Source of the DNA: Endozoicomonas acroporae
Lineage (GTDB): Bacteria > Pseudomonadota > Gammaproteobacteria > Pseudomonadales > Endozoicomonadaceae
Direction: 5' to 3'
Length of the DNA: 64,000 nt
NCBI RefSeq assembly: GCF_002864045.1
Contig: NZ_PJPV01000009.1
Span: forward strand, 62,001 to 126,000
A model generated the notes under the pieces. That model searched no databases and was not told the DNA's origin. It saw nothing but the letters and a program-made list of their open reading frames with translations. Positions within the stretch are counted from its first letter, which is position 1, and each line of letters starts with the position of its first letter. Position numbers and translations under genes: made by a program. Shown here piece after piece: positions 61,526 through 64,000 of the stretch.

Positions 61526-62524
61526 AAGCATCTCCAGTGCCGTTTCGATGGCGGTGTATAAACTGCCTGAGTCAATGTTCCCGGTGCCCGCAAGATCCAG
61601 GGCGGTGCCATGGTCAACAGAGGTGCGGACAATCGGCAGCCCCAGGGTGATATTGACGGCCTGCCCAAAGCCTTTGTATTTGAGTACCGGTAATCCCTGG
61701 TCATGGTACATGGCCAGTACGGCATCAGCCTGTTGCAGCAGTTTTGGGTTAAACAGGGTGTCAGCGGGTAAGGGGCCGGTCAGGTTCATCCCCTGAGCCC
61801 TGCAATGGTTCAGAACGGGAATAATGGTTTCAATCTCTTCCATTCCCAGGTGACCACCCTCGCCGGCATGGGGGTTCAGTCCACAGACAAGAATATGAGG
61901 CGTGCGGATCGCAAACTTATCCTGTAACTCCCGATGAAGAATGTGAATAACCTGGGTCAGGGAGTCACGGGTAATTGCTGAAGAAACTTCTGAAAGTGGC
62001 AAATGGGTGGTGGCCAGGGCGACTCTTAAGCCCTCTGTCGCCAGCATCATCACAACTTTCCCGGTGTGGGTCTGTTCTGCAAGAAACTCTGTGTGGCCAC
62101 TGAAGGGAATACCGGCGTTATTGATCACTCCTTTATGAACAGGGCCGGTCACCATTCCATCAAAAAGGCCGTTCACGCATCCTTCCAGGGCTAACTTCAG
62201 GGTATCAAGAACATATTGACCGTTAGCGGGATTAACGGCACCAGCTGTTGCCGGGGTAGCCATGGAGACCGGGGCAACCACCAGGGTGTTTGCCCGGGAA
62301 GGTTCTCTGATATCCGGGCTAAAGAGTTGCAGGTCAACGGATAGGCCCAGCTGCATTGCCCGTTGTGCCAATAGCTCCGGATCGGCTGCGATCACCAGTT
62401 GCACCGGTTTGGAAAACTCGTGGCCCTGGGTTGCCAGCATCAGGCACAGGTCGGGGCCGATGCCAGCAGGCTCCCCGGCGGTAACCACCAGCCGGGGAAT
62501 GGGTTGGGTGGTGACACCGGTCAT
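61508..62524 (-). CDS. pdxA: 4-hydroxythreonine-4-phosphate dehydrogenase
   Basis: PdxA catalyses a step of de novo pyridoxal phosphate synthesis. The 338-residue protein has [12 protein letters not shown] at the N terminus, the metal-binding His in SGHTEFLAE and [10 protein letters not shown], and [13 protein letters not shown] near the C terminus. The start at 62524 lies 1 base after the surA stop codon; the frame is open further upstream inside surA. The last residues (GACRT) and the stop are encoded by the family A repeat, so the native C terminus has been replaced or shortened slightly. Confidence 0.94.
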   Translation of the reverse strand: MTGVTTQPIPRLVVTAGEPAGIGPDLCLMLATQGHEFSKPVQLVIAADPELLAQRAMQLGLSVDLQLFSPDIREPSRANTLVVAPVSMATPATAGAVNPANGQYVLDTLKLALEGCVNGLFDGMVTGPVHKGVINNAGIPFSGHTEFLAEQTHTGKVVMMLATEGLRVALATTHLPLSEVSSAITRDSLTQVIHILHRELQDKFAIRTPHILVCGLNPHAGEGGHLGMEEIETIIPVLNHCRAQGMNLTGPLPADTLFNPKLLQQADAVLAMYHDQGLPVLKYKGFGQAVNITLGLPIVRTSVDHGTALDLAGTGNIDSGSLYTAIETALEMLGACRT

Positions 62525-62525
62525 A

Positions 62526-63863
62526 TCAGAGCTGGATCTCAACGTAGGCCTGATCGCGGATTTCCCGCAGCCAGACTTGCAGTTCTTCTTCAAACTTGCG
62601 ATTACTGAGCAGTTCTCTTACCTGGTTGCGGCGAACCTGGGTGCTGATGTCAGACTGTCGTTTGCCCAGCACTTCGAGAATATGCCAGCCGTAGGTGGTG
62701 CGAAATGGCTCGCTGACTACTTTTTCCGGAATGATGTTCATCACGGTCTGGAATTCCGGAACCAGTGTTTCTGGAGAAATCCATCCCATATCACCGCCAT
62801 TGAGCGCAGAAGCAGTATCGTCAGAATACGCTTTGGCAAGCTCGCTGAACGCTTCCCCCGCCTGAACCCGCTGATACAGTTTCTTCGCCTGCATCTGGGA
62901 CTCAAGGTTACTGCGAATTTCATTGGGCTTGATCAGGATATGGCGAACATGAACCTGACTCTGAACCACTTTTTTATTCCCCCTGGTATCCATAAGTTTG
63001 ATGATATGGAAACCGGCAGGGCTGCGAATAGCGTCGGAGGTCTGCCCCGGGGTCATGTTAATGGCCTGTTCCGCAAAAAGCGTGGGGAGCTGGTCGGCTT
63101 TTCGCCAGCCGAGGTCGCCACCTTCCAGGGCATTCTGCCCTCTGGAATTGGCAATGGCCAGGGCCTGAAAATCTGCCCCCTGACGCAGTTGTCCAGACAG
63201 ATCATCTGCAAGGCGCTCTGCACTCTGGACCTGGTCGGGTGTGGCATTGTCGGGAGTGGCAATCAGAATATGACCCAGACGATATTCCGTCTGCACTTGC
63301 GCCAGCCCTTCAGGAGAGCTCAGGAAGTTATCAATTTCCTGTTCGCTGACCTGGACCCGCTGGGCAACCTGGCGCTGACGAACACGGTTAAGAATCATTT
63401 CCCGGCGAATTTCTTCACGGGCCTGGCTGAACGACAGGCCATCCGCTTCCAGGTTTTGCCGGAACGCTTCCAGGGTCATCTGGTTGCGCTGGGCGATTCG
63501 GGCAATGGCGTCATTAAGAGCCCAGTCATCAATACGGATGCCTCCGCGCTTGCCCATCTGGATCTGAATGTTTTCCAGTATCAGCTGTTCCAGTACCTGG
63601 TTTTTCAGCACATCTTCCGGCGGCAGGTTGATATTTCTCGATGCCAGCTGGCGATGCACCGCGTCAATGCGGGCATCCAGCTCGCTTTGCATGATCACGT
63701 CCTGATCAATTTTGGCAACGATTCGATCCAGTTCCAGCTGGCTCCGGGCGATGCCATTCTGCGGGGTTTGCGCCGCATCATTTGACTGTGCGTAAACGCC
63801 ACCGCTGCTGAAAGACAGCAGGCACAAGGAAGCCAGTGCCATGCTTTTTAATCCCTTCATCAT
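62526..63863 (-). CDS. surA: Periplasmic chaperone and peptidyl-prolyl isomerase SurA
   Basis: SurA escorts outer-membrane beta-barrel proteins to the BAM complex. The 445-residue product has a Sec signal peptide (about 1-25, ending VYA), an N-terminal chaperone domain (about 40-170) and two parvulin domains (about 185-285 and 295-390; HILIATPDN and RHILIKPNE are the strand starts). The gene follows lptD directly, its ATG adjoining the lptD stop codon; a second ATG follows at once. Confidence 0.95.
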   Translation of the reverse strand: MMKGLKSMALASLCLLSFSSGGVYAQSNDAAQTPQNGIARSQLELDRIVAKIDQDVIMQSELDARIDAVHRQLASRNINLPPEDVLKNQVLEQLILENIQIQMGKRGGIRIDDWALNDAIARIAQRNQMTLEAFRQNLEADGLSFSQAREEIRREMILNRVRQRQVAQRVQVSEQEIDNFLSSPEGLAQVQTEYRLGHILIATPDNATPDQVQSAERLADDLSGQLRQGADFQALAIANSRGQNALEGGDLGWRKADQLPTLFAEQAINMTPGQTSDAIRSPAGFHIIKLMDTRGNKKVVQSQVHVRHILIKPNEIRSNLESQMQAKKLYQRVQAGEAFSELAKAYSDDTASALNGGDMGWISPETLVPEFQTVMNIIPEKVVSEPFRTTYGWHILEVLGKRQSDISTQVRRNQVRELLSNRKFEEELQVWLREIRDQAYVEIQL

Positions 63864-64000
63864 CTACTTCTCATCCCCTGCGTAACCTTTAATACCTTTG
63901 ATGTACTGTTTTGTGGTGCCACCGGTCAGATCCCCAAGTCCTCTCAGGACAAACTGCAGAAATACGCCGTTTTTGCTGTCAGGGTGATCAATGTTGTCAT
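63864..64000 (-). CDS. lptD: LPS-assembly protein LptD, C-terminal part
   Basis: The frame entering from the right edge encodes 44 residues: it reads NGVFLQFVLRGLGDLTGGTT and ends KGYAGDEK. FLQFVLRGLG is the conserved closing beta-strand of LptD, the outer-membrane LPS translocon. The order lptD-surA-pdxA-rsmA is conserved in gammaproteobacteria. Confidence 0.88.
   Translation of the reverse strand, partial: DNIDHPDSKNGVFLQFVLRGLGDLTGGTTKQYIKGIKGYAGDEK

Overview
The window is a chromosomal segment of a marine, host-associated gammaproteobacterium. The conserved blocks (ratA-rnfH, bamE/fur, recN, grpE-dnaK-dnaJ, lptD-surA-pdxA-rsmA-apaH, cysDN, kbl-tdh, folE) have gammaproteobacterial gene order. 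Two features point to an Endozoicomonas-like coral or invertebrate symbiont: a complete DMSP-cleavage cluster of the dddD type, and a large set of eukaryote-like proteins (ankyrin, SOCS-box-like, RING-H2). The genus is an inference; no rRNA or other marker is present.

Layout. 1-9.1 kb: housekeeping and stress genes, including recN behind a perfect LexA box and grpE and dnaK each behind a sigma32-type promoter. 9.2-9.9 kb: a frameshifted ankyrin gene. 10.2-18.4 kb: a chitobiose/beta-glucoside PTS operon on the minus strand (IIB, IIC, IIA, LacI regulator, GH4 hydrolase, ChbG deacetylase, amino-sugar kinase) divergent from an outer-membrane porin. The shared intergenic region carries two pairs of AACCGGTT operators. 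18.6-27.6 kb: ddd cluster, with dddT-dddB-dddC on the minus strand and dddR and dddD on the plus strand. DddT imports DMSP, DddD makes DMS plus 3-hydroxypropionyl-CoA, and DddB and DddC carry the C3 unit to acetyl-CoA. 27.8-36.5 kb: seven tandem modules of about 1.2-1.3 kb, packaged in four adjacent genes, each with ankyrin repeats and a C-terminal tail resembling a SOCS box (elongin BC box plus Cul5 box). 36.6-44.1 kb: an unrecognised gene, DegS/AlgW-like protease, Nif3-like protein, DcuB-like transporter, cysDN. 44.3-44.9 kb: a RING-H2-like membrane protein. 45.4-53.1 kb: threonine catabolism, folE and a polar amino-acid ABC importer. 53.3-58.0 kb: FadL-like porin, then a decayed zone with a beta-propeller gene split by a palindromic element, a Flp-pilin-like gene, an ISKra4-type transposase remnant and the end of a Tn7-like transposon. 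58.1-64.0 kb: pilC and the apaH-rsmA-pdxA-surA-lptD block.

Small palindromic (MITE-like) elements are abundant, in at least four families: A (3 copies, variable but self-complementary central stem), B (4 copies, about 160-180 bp), C (2 inverted repeats) and D (1 copy, inside a gene). Several abut or supply stop codons of neighbouring genes.

The most unusual content is the ankyrin/SOCS-like array together with the RING-H2-like protein. Both suggest effectors aimed at a host ubiquitin system. This rests on motif reading alone.
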